Shown here: positions 48,153 to 59,905 of the stretch, one piece after another
Layout: the number at the start of each line of letters is the position of its first letter
Numbering within the stretch: position 1 is the first letter of the stretch
NCBI GenBank assembly: GCA_948474755.1
Contig: CAOLHI010001029.1
Location: forward strand, 248,001-312,000
Reading direction: 5' to 3'
Source of the DNA: Ctenosaura bakeri
Lineage: Eukaryota > Chordata > Lepidosauria > Squamata > Iguanidae
Length of the DNA stretch: 64,000 bases
The notes under the pieces: generated by a model
Databases searched by the model: none
Told to the model about the DNA's origin: nothing
Seen by the model: the letters and a program-made list of their open reading frames with translations, nothing else
Program-made: the position numbers and the translations under genes

Positions 48153-49919
48153 CCTTGGCACTTAGCACTCTAAAAAGGAAACTTCTCCTTGATAACATAC
48201 ACCCTAGAGAGAACATATCCTCTTATCCTATCAAAATCCTCCTCTCCCCTCTGGGGCTTATATTGGATTCTATATACAGTTGTGGACTGTAGGAGTAAGG
48301 ACAAAAGCAAGGAGAGAAGGAACTTCATGTGCCATCTTCAAAATATACAATGGCTCTTCCACCACCTTAGCATCAGTCTACACTTTGTGGAACACAATGT
48401 GGTGAAGTATAATAGAGGAATGCATTTGATCATGTGCAGAGTGTCTTTGTCCCATCACTGCACAGTCAGTACAAGTTTTGCTGCCACTGTGTTATTTAAG
48501 CAAAAGCAAACTCTTAATTCTTTCTCCCATCCCCAGCTCTCCTTCTGAATAAATGGGATTAATCTTCTAGATCAGGAATGAATTTCAGACAGGTTTGAAT
48601 GTCAGCTATTTCACCTGTTGAACAAATGCAACAGGTATATTTCACTAATATGAAGATGTAGTGATGTAGAAAATTCTGTCTGTTAAATTTCTATTATATG
48701 CACCTGTATTAGTCTAGTAAAGGGGGGAGGTGGAAAGGTAGGAATCCTATTAGGGCAGATATTATGATTTGTGAGGGTACCTTTAAGTGAGCTAGTATTG
48801 GTAAGGAGCAGCCTATTTGACCACCATTTCTTTTCTTTTTTCAGAATGGACATCTTTGCTGCAGCTAATAATGATTTCTTTTAGTTTTATCTCATAGGAA
48901 CCAAAATTCATTCCAGGAATCTGAATGAGTTTTTCAACTGCCCTTAGGCAACTTGAAAAGATGTCAATGGGCATGTGATAAATTTGTTATGGCAACTAAA
49001 TGTTTTAATTAGGCTCCCCTGTCTGCAGAAAACAGAGATGTAAAGCATATTTTCCAATTTTCTTGTTCTCAATGGGAAAAAGGTGCCTTATTCAAACATC
49101 TCATTGAAAAATAGCTACCACAAGATTTTCCTTCCTGTGCCAGAATGAAAACTTTTATTTTTTTTCACTTTGATTGTTTTTGTGTAAAAATATTATAATT
49201 TGTACAAACTAGGATATTTTTGTGCAAAATATGTATTTTGTTAAAAACACATTATTTTACACAAAATATGGTTTGCAAAAACAATGTATTTTGTGTGGCA
49301 TTTTTCATTAAATTTTTGCAATGTCCCGCAATGTGAAAGTAACCAAAGAAATATGTAAAACCTGTAGGGAGAAAAGTCTCAAACATTTTCATTATTCCAT
49401 AAAATAATGAAAGAAGCAAAGGTTTATGTTCATAGCAGAAATAAACCTTTAACTTAAGAGTGTAAGATGAATAAAGGAGATTTAATGGTGATTTTATCAA
49501 GAAGTTGAGGAACTTTATAAAATAGAAAGAATGGAAAAAAGCAGCAAATGTCAATGTCTTGATTGAACCTAGTCTTTGTTCCCCTAAGACCCTTTCCTGC
49601 CACTTTAGCTATCCTCTTTGCTGTTTTTCTCTTCTTCATTCTTAATATTCAGCCAACATTCTGTACCCATTGAGCATTGTGGGTGCAGAATGGGTGTCTT
49701 TCCTTCCCTCCCATTTTTGTTTTCATTTGCCCTAAACACTGCAAACTCAGCTATCCTAAGTCTGCCAACTCTTGTTTCTTTTGCATGGTTGACAGTTCTC
49801 TCTGATACATAAGAGAGACTGCTGTCCACTGAAGATCAGAAATAAGAAATTAAATCATGGTGCACGATTTGAATTTGGGGAAGGGGAGGGAGGGTTATAT
49901 GGAGGAAATCACATAGCAT

Positions 49920-50520
49920 AGCACATTCCAGTAATTCATTCATTTATTTATTGATCAGTTTCATGCTATCAGTGCTTCCCAAATGATTTACTATAAAATG
50001 TATTGCAATTTTTTAAAAAAACAAACTTTAAATGATTTGTAAGCCAGTTTTAAAAATTATATGAAATAATATAGTTTCATCATCTCCTGGAAGCTTAGTG
50101 AGCACTGGCTTGATTTTCCCAGCAAGAGAGTTATACAACTGTGGTGCTGCTACTGAGAAAGCAGACAGCCCCTACTCATGTAATCTCCAGTCTAGTTCTT
50201 GAACTGGTGGAACACACAATGGAGCCTCTACATACAATCTCAGTTTCTGGGTAGGCTGTTATAAGAGCTGTTGGCATTTCAGATATTCTGCACCCAGGCC
50301 ATTTAGGTTTTTGGAACTCAGTAAGAGTGCTATGAACTGAGCTCTGGAGTGGGGTGGGGAGTCCATTGCAGGTTCAAGACTGGTGACATATGTCCTATAA
50401 AGCACATTCAAGATATTAATTTGGCCAATACATTTTGTACTATCTGGAGCTTCCAAATACTTAATGCAGAGCATGTTATGGTAGTCTAATCATGACATAA
50501 GGCATGGATCACTGTGTTAA
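49920..50520 (-). repeat. L2-type LINE 3' fragment
   Basis: On + it begins with ATTCATTTATTTATTGATCA (3' tip), then a T/A-rich part, then blocks such as CACCCAGGCCATTTAGGTTT and TATGGTAGTCTAATCATGAC. These match the order of blocks in 61615-62250. Non-coding. Confidence 0.55.
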
Positions 50521-51203
50521 ATCTGTTTTTCCTAGGAAAGGGTACAGCTGGGTGAAGGTACTGCTGACCACATAAAATTTGCACATGCTAATTTATATAC
50601 ATGTATGCAAATTGAAAAATAATTAATTGAATTCATATTTCACAGAAAGCAAGCCAATTAACATCCCATCTAAATTACCCAAAATCATTTTTCAATTAAT
50701 GTGCACCATGCTGCTGATCATCCAAATCAATTTAATTAATTTGGCAATTATCCCCAATTAATTTTCCCACTCAAATGATCCAAAATCTGCTCAAAAATAA
50801 ATTTATCTTCAGTTACAACCATTTATTAACCACCAATTCAACTCAAAATAAATAGAATACACATTGTGATTCATTTCACGTGGAAAAAAGATACTTATTA
50901 TGAAGCTAGTTCTGATGCTCTTTCTTTTATTTTTAAACTTAGTTAAACCAAAGACAAGCTGGCAGCTGCTCTAATACACTTGACCAAAAATTTCAGCCCA
51001 ACAACAGTGTATTAGTACTTCAAATGGATTGACAAATAGAATCTACAAAACACATTTGTCAAGAGCTAGCATTGGAGGAGCTGTGTAAATCAAGAAATCA
51101 GACAAAAGACTGAAATATGGTTCCACTGGTTGAAATGGTTCTGCCAGGTTGGGGCATTTTGTAAAATGACCTTAGATAATCCAATGATTATAGAGATAAT
51201 TAA

Positions 51204-51460
51204 TGATAGTGGCCTGGTTTGGACACAGCACCCTCCACATAGTTTGCCACTGACTCTAAACTGGGCAAAAAATGATGTTTATGAACCATAATTTAAACCA
51301 ACTCATACCATGATGTCCAGTTATCTTTATATGACAAACTAATTTTTGGAAACCATTGTTTGTCTCATTTGACCACCATAGCAACCTGTGATTTGCTTGA
51401 ACCAGGAGGGCAATTGTAGAAAGGACGGGAGGAAAGAAGAGGAACCTGTGACCTGTTTGG
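51204..51460. repeat. Possible DNA transposon fragment
   Basis: GGCCTGGTTTGGACACAGCA, then AACCATAATTTAAACCAACT, then AAACCATTGTTTGTCTC. The repeated AAACCA/TGGTTT words resemble hAT-like non-autonomous elements such as the one at 52395. Weak. Confidence 0.3.
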
Positions 51461-52394
51461 CTTTTATGAATGAAATAGGCCAGTATATTTGAGAGCTATA
51501 TCAGACAGACAAAAGCTGAAATAATATTGCTGGCATTTGACGTGGCATTTTCTATTGTGTGTATGAAAGAGAAATACTCATACAGACATAGTTTCTATGT
51601 TAAAATGAGTCACGTGACTCTCTTCCATACATTTTTTCTAATTCAGAATCTTCCTAGTAGTGAAATCTGACCCCTAGTAGGGTTTAAAGAACAATTACTA
51701 GCACTCATATTTTAGATGGCAAAACTACAATAACTCTCTGTCAGCTGATTTTGTAAGCATTTAAAAGAAGTATTTTTTTGTTCTTAGCTTAGACTCTTAG
51801 ACTCTATGATGCTTAACCAGCTGTAACCAGTTTAGAGATGACATACTTCAAGTTTGCAATTTAGTGTTACTTCTTAGTTGGAGGTAGGAAGCATGTATCT
51901 TGCAGGCTATATAAGACTTCATACCATTTTGAGGCTCTGCAAGCCCCCCAAGTCCCCTAACCCACTGCTAAAATTGTGACAGCAGCAAAAGCAAACAAAC
52001 AAACAAAAATCCTTCCCCCTTGCTTTTACTCCCCTTTGTTGTGCTTGTACATTCTTGCGAGCTTAATATCATTCCCAGATTCTTTCTGGAACTGCAAGTT
52101 ACTTTGTAAACCAGGTGCACGTATACCATGAACTTTTTCTCTGGTGAAAACAGGACCTCTGGAAGAGCTTCCAGGATTAATATCGGTCTCTCGGAGAAGC
52201 AAGTGGGGCCTATGGGATTTCTTTTGAAGTAAACAAGAGAAGGAGGAAATGTTTGGTTTTGTTGACACTCTTTGCAATTTTAATAGTAGTGTAGTCCTTG
52301 GCAGATGGTGAGGAGTGGCTCGTGGACCTGAAGAAGTTGCTCATCCCTGTATTATTAAATATTTGTTAGCCTGTGTATTTTCATATGGAGCTAT

Positions 52395-52910
52395 ATATGG
52401 TTGGGTTCAGACATACCAACAAACTATAGTTTAGCTAAATAAGCAGTGCTTTAGTGTTATGTCTCAATCAAGAACGGCAGCTGCAATCACATTTAATATT
52501 GAACCATGGTTTAATGTTACGCAAACAAGTTTTGGATCCCTGAACTATCCCGTCCTATAGTATACTTCCATTCTCAGCTAAATATAATCTGTTTTTTATT
52601 TAAATCAGGACAAACTGTGGTTAGTTTTAAGTCTGGTTTGTCTCAACAAGTGAACTTCAAACGGTGATTTCAAGTCTGGCTTCATCCAAGTTTAGATAAA
52701 ATGGCAAATGGAAGTTAGTTGAAAAGGAAAACAGATCTGATCACCTCCCTGTGGAAATGCTGAAGAAGAGGTAGGGGAGAAACATCCTCGTGTTTAGCAT
52801 TACATGCAAACCAAGCCACTGTGTAATTCTAAAACCATCTATATGTGTGGATCAGACGTAACTATAAACTATTGTCTGTTTAGCTAAACTTTGGTTTCTT
52901 TGTGTGGTCA
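52395..52910. repeat. Possible hAT-like non-autonomous element
   Basis: GGTTCAGACATACCAACAAA and ACTATAGTTTAGCTAAATAA at the left recur at the right as GGATCAGACGTAACTATAAA and GTTTAGCTAAACTTTGG. Both direct and inverted similarity is present. No transposase. Superfamily not determined. Confidence 0.4.
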
Positions 52911-53270
52911 CTGACATTTAATGTTGTGTTCTTTAATTTTTTCAATTGATTGAACTTTCAGTCATAAAATAGCATCATCACGTCTAGATGGTTCTGTTTT
53001 TTTGTAGTCCACAATTTCTGTGAAGATGAAGAGTCAAATGATTTTGGAGGACTGAAATATTAGATATTTTTCTTGGAAGCTACAGTATTTATTTCTGATA
53101 GTCTCATAGACCTCTCACAATTTTATTTTTATATAGTTCTTCATATTCTATGTCCTAAAAGATACTACTGTGTGTATGTGTATTTTTTTTTCCAGAATAG
53201 AAGTAACTTTCTTTTTCTCTTTTGTCTTTTCCTTGTCTTTCTTACTTGCTTTCATGGATATGCTCTCCAG

Positions 53271-53282
53271 GAGGATAAAGTG
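53271..53282 (+). CDS. RIMS2: Candidate RIMS2 microexon (12 nt), Glu-Asp-Lys-Val in the zinc finger
   Basis: Twelve bases, GAGGATAAAGTG, lie between ATGCTCTCCAG and GTTAGA. Translated in phase 0, as set by the exon ending at 45590, they read EDKV. The result would be ...SLRSNK-EDKV-VMW..., assuming the next constitutive exon begins VMW as in RIM2. RIM1, as I remember it, has NNEDKVVMW at this very place. The upstream stretch 53205-53256 is strongly pyrimidine-rich. A TGC lies immediately before the acceptor (53261-53263), the motif bound by the neuronal splicing factor SRRM4 ahead of microexons. The donor is weak (T at +3), as expected for an alternative exon. No splice evidence is available, so this remains a prediction from sequence and paralogy. 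Confidence 0.72.
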
Positions 53283-53929
53283 GTTAGAACCTTTTTTTTT
53301 TTACTCAGATAATTTGCTTTTTTGCTATTTTGTGTTCAAATGATTTTGCTGTGGTTCAGTTATAGGGGTGGGTTTAGGAGCACTATGGGAACAAAAGTTT
53401 TTGCTGTAGTAAGTATATGTGTTAAGAGGAGGTGCACATCACCAGTCACTGGGGACAAAGGACTTTCACCATTGCATAGCAGTTAACTATATATTTATTA
53501 CTAAATAACTACCATTTTCTACTGCATGTTTGTTGCATGTTTTAAAATATAAGTCACTCCTTCACACCACCTATTTACACCAGCAAATAAGACACAGATA
53601 TGGTATATCTGTGGTACTATGTAGTGTGACAGCTAAAACTAAAGTCAATATTTTTAATTTTACATATGATATGTACTGTAGCTGTAGATTTTACATATGA
53701 TATGTACATATGTGTGCAGTACTATGAGCATATATGCAAACAATCAATTCAGCATGAATTGCTTTTCTCTTGAATGTTATGAGAGAAGATCATAGGAGCA
53801 TAACCTTATTAGCTGTGGCTGTTGTAATAGACTCATAATTAGTATCCTACTTAATCCCATGAGCTATCTGAGCTTCAGCAATTTCATTTAAATGTTAGTT
53901 GCTGCCCCAAATGGTTTATAATTTAATCT

Positions 53930-54020
53930 AACACTGCAGTCATAAACACACATATTAGTGAATAAAACTCATGAACACAATGATATTTACTTCCAAGTAA
54001 ATATGCGTAAGATTGCTATG
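53930..54020. repeat. Short semi-palindromic repeat, diverged
   Basis: CTGCAGTCATAAACACACAT at the left and TTCCAAGTAAATATGCGTAA then GATTGCTATG at the right. Same layout as 22095-22200, with more changes. Confidence 0.4.
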
Positions 54021-54640
54021 CATACAATGATAAAGTGACAAAAAGCCTTAGAGATGCTATTCAGAGAACATATTGTAGGCTTTATCAGGCTATAATATGT
54101 AAAACTAATGTATATAATTGTGACCTACTGCACATATCATATGATCGCTAATATTGAAACAAGAACATTATGCATGCACCTCTAAAGGATATATTTATTT
54201 AATGTGGTTTGCTTGCAGGGGAAAAACTATGATCATATCTTTATCAGCATGACATATATGCTAAAATACATCATTAAATGACATCTATGAAGCATCTGCC
54301 CCTTCACATCCACAGACAAGAGAAAACACAAAAAGGTTATAGTAGTATGATAAATATAGTGTTTTGTGATTGCTACTGTATTTTGTTTAAGAAAACTGGA
54401 AAGAAAGAGGATATGGCTTTGACAAATGTTTATAATATTTAGTACTGGAAACTCTGTGGGTGTTGTCTATCATATCATATCTTGTGAGAGCAACATCTGA
54501 AATGGAAAAAATGTACACAATAGCAAGTCAAAAAGGGTTGAGGTTAAGGACTAAATCCAGTTGCCACTCCCAACTAGGTTAGATCCAAAGAATGAGTTAC
54601 TAAATGGTAAATCAACACTGATTTAAGTTCCACTGATTTA

Positions 54641-54846
54641 GGCCCTTTCTGCACTGCACTGCACTGTTATAGCGCTATTATTCCACTTTCAACATCCTGT
54701 GGAATCCTGGGGTTTGCAGTTTAGGAGGGACATTTAGAATTCTCAGCCAGAGAGCTCTTTGGCCTCAGTAAATTACAAACCCCAGAATTCCACAGGATGT
54801 TGAAAGTGGAAGAATAGCACTATAGCCATGTAAGGCGGAAATGGCC
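54641..54846. mobile_element. Palindromic MITE (short form)
   Basis: GGCCCTTTCTGCACTGCAC at the left and, inverted, GGCCATTTCCGCCT at the right. The inner arms CCACTTTCAACATCCTGTGG and its complement are nearly perfect over about 35 bp. Flanking triplets TTA and TCA. 206 bp. Confidence 0.85.
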
Positions 54847-57457
54847 TCAGTGTAATTGCTGCAATTGGGACTACTGACTGGATTTGGGTCAAAGATTTTA
54901 GTAGTAGAAGACATTCTGAGGAACTGTTATAAAGTAAATAAAATTCCACTAAAATAGTTTTTGAATGTAAGACAGGAAATAAATAATTTATCATATACGT
55001 TTTATTAATACCTTTGTATCCATTTCACAACAAACCAGGAGGCTGTTTTTGTTTCATTCCATAACTATTTGTTCTGTTCCTTGAGCTCTGGAGTGATTAT
55101 CCAACAATATTTCTGAGAACACTAGCTCAGGAAGAGAAACTGTTGATCAGTAGGGTAGTGGTACTCTAACAGAATTCCTAACCTGTCATGGCCAATCACT
55201 TTCAAATACACATACTTGAACCCAGCTTTCTAGAGATTGGGGGATAGAATTAAGATAGACCACTGCAACTCCTTCCCCTATGTCTTGGCTGCTGCAGTAT
55301 TAAGAACCACCAAGAGCTAAGCTGAGAGATATTAGCCCAGCTCTCTAGCTTCATCTAGGCAGGCTTCGGATACAAGCCATTCTGCGAAGGGACCTGGACA
55401 GCTGTTGTTTTGCATTTACCAACATGGGATTCACCAGTAGCATTGCAGTTTGGGGAACAGCTCCTAAGACTGTCCATACTATTTGGGGGACTGTCCATAC
55501 TATTTGGGGAACAGTCTGAGGGAAATTGACATATTGTTGCTGTTCCCTCTCTCATGATAATGCCATATCTCCCCTCTTCACAACTAACCGATCCTCTATA
55601 GCTCCAACAGCATCTCCCTGTGTCCCATAATTCCTCCTCACTTGAAAACATATTCTTTATGTTTACCTTAATAGTTTAAAATGATAACATACCATTCTGC
55701 TAGGCAAGTGTTAAGTTAGGGTAATTGTTTTCTCTCATGCCTCCTCCAAGCATTCACCAAAATGAGAATCCCCTTGACATCATCCCTACTTGGTAGGGGA
55801 CCTGACCCTACAGGAGCAAAGCTCTACTCAGGCAGATGGCAGAGCTGACTTGGGGGCAGAATGGTAGTTTCTATGAGGAACTGCTGAAGAAGAGCCTCAG
55901 TCTTGTGAAAAAATAATACTCAAAGTAGAGTTTCAGTAGTCCAACTGATAAAGCAGATGTGGCAGCAGGCAGCTGGTGAGCTAGCTCCCCCTCCTTTATC
56001 TTCAGTTGTTTCTCTAGTCCTCTTTCTCTCCATAAGGGTGCTGCAATCTTAGAAACCCCTCAGGAGTCCAGTTTTTATTTCTTCAGTGCAAGCAGATGAC
56101 ACAATTCAGCTGAAGATGGGATCATAGTTCCCATTCTGACTTGTATGCTGTAGTTAATATAACTTTGGCCTCCTGTGTGTCCTCTGATAATGGATATTTT
56201 TCAGTTTGTATAATCTTGGGATATGGAAACTTTTCAGAAGCTGTGTAATATTTGTTTATTTATTTAAGGTATTTTTATCTTGCTCTGAGCTACAAAGCTT
56301 TCTAGAGCAGTTTATGTATAAATAAGAACAGCAAAATCTCTATTTTCAGGCTTACAATCTCAAACAGAGAGATGAAAAAGAACCAAGAAAAAAGTCAATG
56401 CATCAGAAGAGCTGGTGAAATGGCTCTCATTTGATAGTTAATAATGTTCTTAATTATCTTCAGCTGAGACTTCTGAGAGGAAGTCTTTAAAAAGTTATAT
56501 ACCACTTGCTTGACACGCAGCTTGTACATGTGTAAAGCTGTATAACACTGGGATAAGATCATTTTTGTATGTGTGTCTGTATATGTTTATATACACATAT
56601 ATAGTCTTGCTAGCTTAGTTCTTTTATTAGTTACTGACTTTTTGATTCTTCTATATGCATAGTTTCATGCCCTAGCATTAAGCTGGAAGCATTCTGTCAG
56701 CTAGTAAATGCATCCCCAAAATAGAGTTAAGGAACAGAGAAAAAGCCCAATAAAATGAAGAAAGGAAGGGGGAGAAAAAAGAAATCCAGCAGCACCTGTA
56801 AGACTGACTGATACTTGGACTTCTGGGTGAGATAACGATGGGCTAAGATTCCTTCATGGAAAGCTCTGTGAAAGGGAAAACTGCAGTGGTGATTGATGAT
56901 CACCATCTTGGAAGCAAATGCCAGCTGGTGACTCTCTCCTTGAGCATATAGATAACCCAAGAAAGGTATGGGGTCCTTGCTAGCTTGCAGGGATCTTAGG
57001 AACTGAACAAAAGCGAAGTGTATGTGTGTTTGGGAATATTCCATCTAGCTCATTCTGCTGTATGTGAGCTTTTTAAAAGGACACTAAGCTTGTATTTCAC
57101 TTTCTTGAAGACTTTTGTATAACATCTTTGAAATTCTTTGAACTAAAAGAGATATTTGATTCAGCAGTGGGATCAGTAACTCAGAGAGTGTCCTGCTTTT
57201 AATACTAATAGGACTGACTTTAAGAATTATTTTTAAGACTTTTAAGATTGTATTTTGAAAGCAGAAAGTTTAATAAGAGTGTGAACTTTTTTTAAGTGGA
57301 TATGGGATTCTATAGTATTAAAAATTGAAAAGGTGCTTTTTAAAACTGGAAGACTGATTGTTTTTCTAAGTGCTCTGTAAGTAAAAATATACTAAGGAAA
57401 GAGACTACTTTGTTAGGGAAGAGTGGATTGTTTTGTCTGGGAAAGGGACTCCACTGA

Positions 57458-57637
57458 GGCCTTTTCCGCGCTAGAGTGTTATAGAGCTACGATTCCACTT
57501 TCAACATCCTATGGAATCCTGGAGTTTGCAGTTTCAGGAGGGGCCGGGTGGCCCCTCCTGAAACTGCAAACCCCAGGATTCCATAGGATGTTGAAAGTGG
57601 AATCATAGTGCTATAACACTCTAGTGCGAAAATGGCC
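57458..57637. mobile_element. Near-perfect palindromic MITE with TGA duplication
   Basis: The 180-bp unit is an almost perfect inverted repeat: GGCCTTTTCCGCGCTAGAGT at the left, ACTCTAGTGCGAAAATGGCC at the right, with a GGCCGGGTGGCC centre. TGA lies on both sides (57455-57457 and 57638-57640). The best-preserved short-form copy. Confidence 0.9.
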
Positions 57638-57679
57638 TGAGAGTGATCAGAATAACAAGAGAAACTAAATAGCCAGGCT

Positions 57680-58033
57680 GTGTTGTTGCAACATTATAGT
57701 GGAGGAGTTGCTGTGGAGACAAAGGTGTTAATCCTATTTTGGCCAAGATCTTGTACAATAGAAAGAATGGCAATGATTCAACTCTTAGAAGATGAATGTG
57801 ATCCAGTGATTTGGCAGGAGATTTGGGAGGAATTGGAATTGCTGAAAAGTGATCTCAAAAGTTTTATTGTATTTGATGATATGATGGAATTCAGAGAATC
57901 AGATAAGGAGGAGATATTGGTGACTGGAGAGGAAATTATGGATACTGATGTGCTGCCAGACAAACGTAATTGTGGATCAGAAGTGATTTGGGAGGAGCCA
58001 GAGGAGAATACTAGATTTACTGAAAATAATTGA
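57680..58033 (+). pseudogene. ORF1-like remnant of an L1-type LINE
   Basis: 117 open codons rich in acidic residues, including DPVIWQEIWEELELLKSDLK and VFDDMMEFRESDKEEILV. It looks like the coiled-coil part of an L1 ORF1 protein, a chaperone that packages LINE RNA. Downstream, in other frames, come EDIWFSVKLWEREK and GKWFLPQVLWNLMSNTQF (to about 58320), which resemble the RNA-binding core. At least one frameshift separates the parts. Identity is inferred from composition and context only. Confidence 0.45.
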
Positions 58034-58910
58034 GAGAGGATTAACACTGGAGATATGGAAAAGGAGAAGCTGCATCTTTTTGCTGGGGGATAATCAGGAT
58101 GATGGAAGGAAGAATGCTGAAATCTACAATAAGGTCATCAGAGAGATCAAGTCTCAGTTGGGGGGGGGTTCAAAAGACATTGAGGATATTTGGTTTTCAG
58201 TTAAATTGTGGGAAAGGGAGAAATAAGAGGAAGAGGACAATAAAATCAATAAGAGGGTATTTCATGGAAAGTGGTTTCTTCCTCAGGTCTTATGGAATTT
58301 GATGAGTAATACTCAATTTGTGCAATTGCAAAGATTTGGCAGAAAACCAAAGGTTAGATTTAAAATATGAATGGGTAAAGAAGTAACGGGTTTACTGGAT
58401 TGTAGACAATATACTGTTGTTTGATATTTAAGTTTGTCATAGTGTTAAAGAAATTATTATAAAACAATGCTCTTTTGGGGAGTATATGAAATCTGAGAAA
58501 CTGTTTAAAATCATATTAAAGTTGATTTATATGAGGGCAGTAGGATTGGATAACTACAAAAAACATCATTATGAGAAAGGGGTATAACTGGGAAGAAGAC
58601 ATGAAAAATTCAAAGGGAAGAAAGGAAAAATGAATTCTTATAAGGAGGTTGAATTTTATTTTTTGGGAGACATAGCAGGAAATGAATTGAGGGGGAGAAA
58701 TGGCTAGGGAAGAACTGGGAAATTGGTTTAATGAAGATGAAAGGATTTGATACTTTGAATGATGGTAAATTGTTAGAATGAGAGGGGTTAATTAGTTTAG
58801 TTGAATTTAGGGGAGTACAGTCCATTGGCCATGTTCATGGGTTTGACCTTCAAGAATTTAATTATTTGCAAGTGTGCATCCCCCATTCAATTCCTCCCAT
58901 TCCCTTATAT

Positions 58911-59453
58911 TGTCATGTCTCAGATAAGCCAGATGGAGTTGATAACAAATAGCAGGCTGTAGAAGCAGGGGTTTTACTCATGGCAACGAGCGAGTGAGCG
59001 CAATCCCAAAGCCAAAAGTCCAGAGTTCCGAAAATATCCAAACCCAAAGGGGCAAACTAGAATCATAGTCACACAGCAGGCAAAGGTCCAATGGGTGACA
59101 AGGTTCTTGGCCAGGAAGCAAGGACAGACTCAGGGTTTCAACCACCAAGAAGGGCAGTTGTTGACCCTGGTGAGTGAGGCCAGATGTTCTTGTTTGTAGC
59201 CTAATTATGTTGATACAGGTGTTCTCTCATTAGAGCTCATAAATGAGCTGATTGCCTGAGACCTTCTTTCTGTTGCCATTGTTCCATCAAAGTAGGTATC
59301 TGGGCTGATTCTTCTTCTGACCCCTGTTGTTGGTCATGCTGTTCTCCTTACTCTGGCCCTGGCTGCTGGTTGTTCTGTTCCTCTGGGCTATCTTCTGCCT
59401 CTGAATTGGAACTCTCCTCTTCCCTATCAAAGTTTCCAGGCCAGGGCATGACA
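58911..59453 (-). mobile_element. Solo LTR, Gypsy-like, same family as 31495-32535
   Basis: On minus it begins TGTCATGCCCTGGCC and ends GAGACATGACA, giving 7-bp inverted ends TGTCATG/CATGACA. 543 bp. Its start is shared with the 1041-bp LTR at 31495. The 5-bp flanks are TATAT and TGGAT, so no clean duplication. It interrupts the L1-like element. Confidence 0.7.
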
Positions 59454-59455
59454 TG

Positions 59456-59905
59456 GATTTTGCCAGGCACAAAGAAAGGAGGAAATGCTTCTGGAAAAAA
59501 AGCAAGGGAATTGGTGGGGGAGGCACTTGTATATTCTTCTCTCTGGAGTTTCCCCCTCCCATTCACATGCATTTGGCCCTGGTTGGAGAATGCACGCCGG
59601 GGCAAAACACAAAGAAATGGTGAGAAAGTTTGTGCAAGCCTTCTTTTTCTCCCCTGGGGTTCCCCCTTCCATTCTCCTGCATTTTGCCCTGAATGGAAAA
59701 CTTACACTGAGGCAAAATACAAAGGGAATGGGGGAAAGCTTGCACAGGATTTCCTTTTCCCCTCTAGAGCTCCCTCTCCCATTCCTGCACATTTTGCCCT
59801 GATGTGGAGAATGCCTGCTGAGACAAAACGCAAGAGAATGTGGGGAGGGGGACCCTGGAAGGAAATGAGAGGGACAGTGTGGGGGAGTTTGCAGTTTTTC
59901 CACTT
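59456..59905. repeat. Tandem repeat, about 110-bp unit, four copies
   Basis: The unit marker (C)ATTTTGCCCTG recurs at 59570, 59680 and 59790, exactly 110 apart, and a diverged first copy starts near 59456. Each unit has the order ATTTTGCCCTG, GAGGCAAAACACAAAG, TTTGTGCAAGCCTTC, CCCTCCCATTC. The long open frames on both strands here (for example 59370-59927) are a by-product of the unit length and are not genes. Confidence 0.85.

Larger units (their letters stand above)
45591..53270 (+). other. RIMS2: RIMS2 intron between zinc-finger exon and candidate microexon
   Basis: Starts GTGAGATACA and ends TATGCTCTCCAG if the microexon is real. Apart from the LTR, an L2-type fragment and two MITE-like pieces, I recognise nothing in 45591-47555, 48153-49919, 50521-51203, 51461-52394 or 52911-53210. 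The last 60 bases before 53270 are strongly pyrimidine-rich. Confidence 0.7.

Noticed and set aside
53073..53312. 79-codon open frame covering the candidate microexon
   Set aside because: The frame runs through a pyrimidine-rich intron tract and past the donor; only the 12 bases at 53271-53282 have splice-site and paralogy support.
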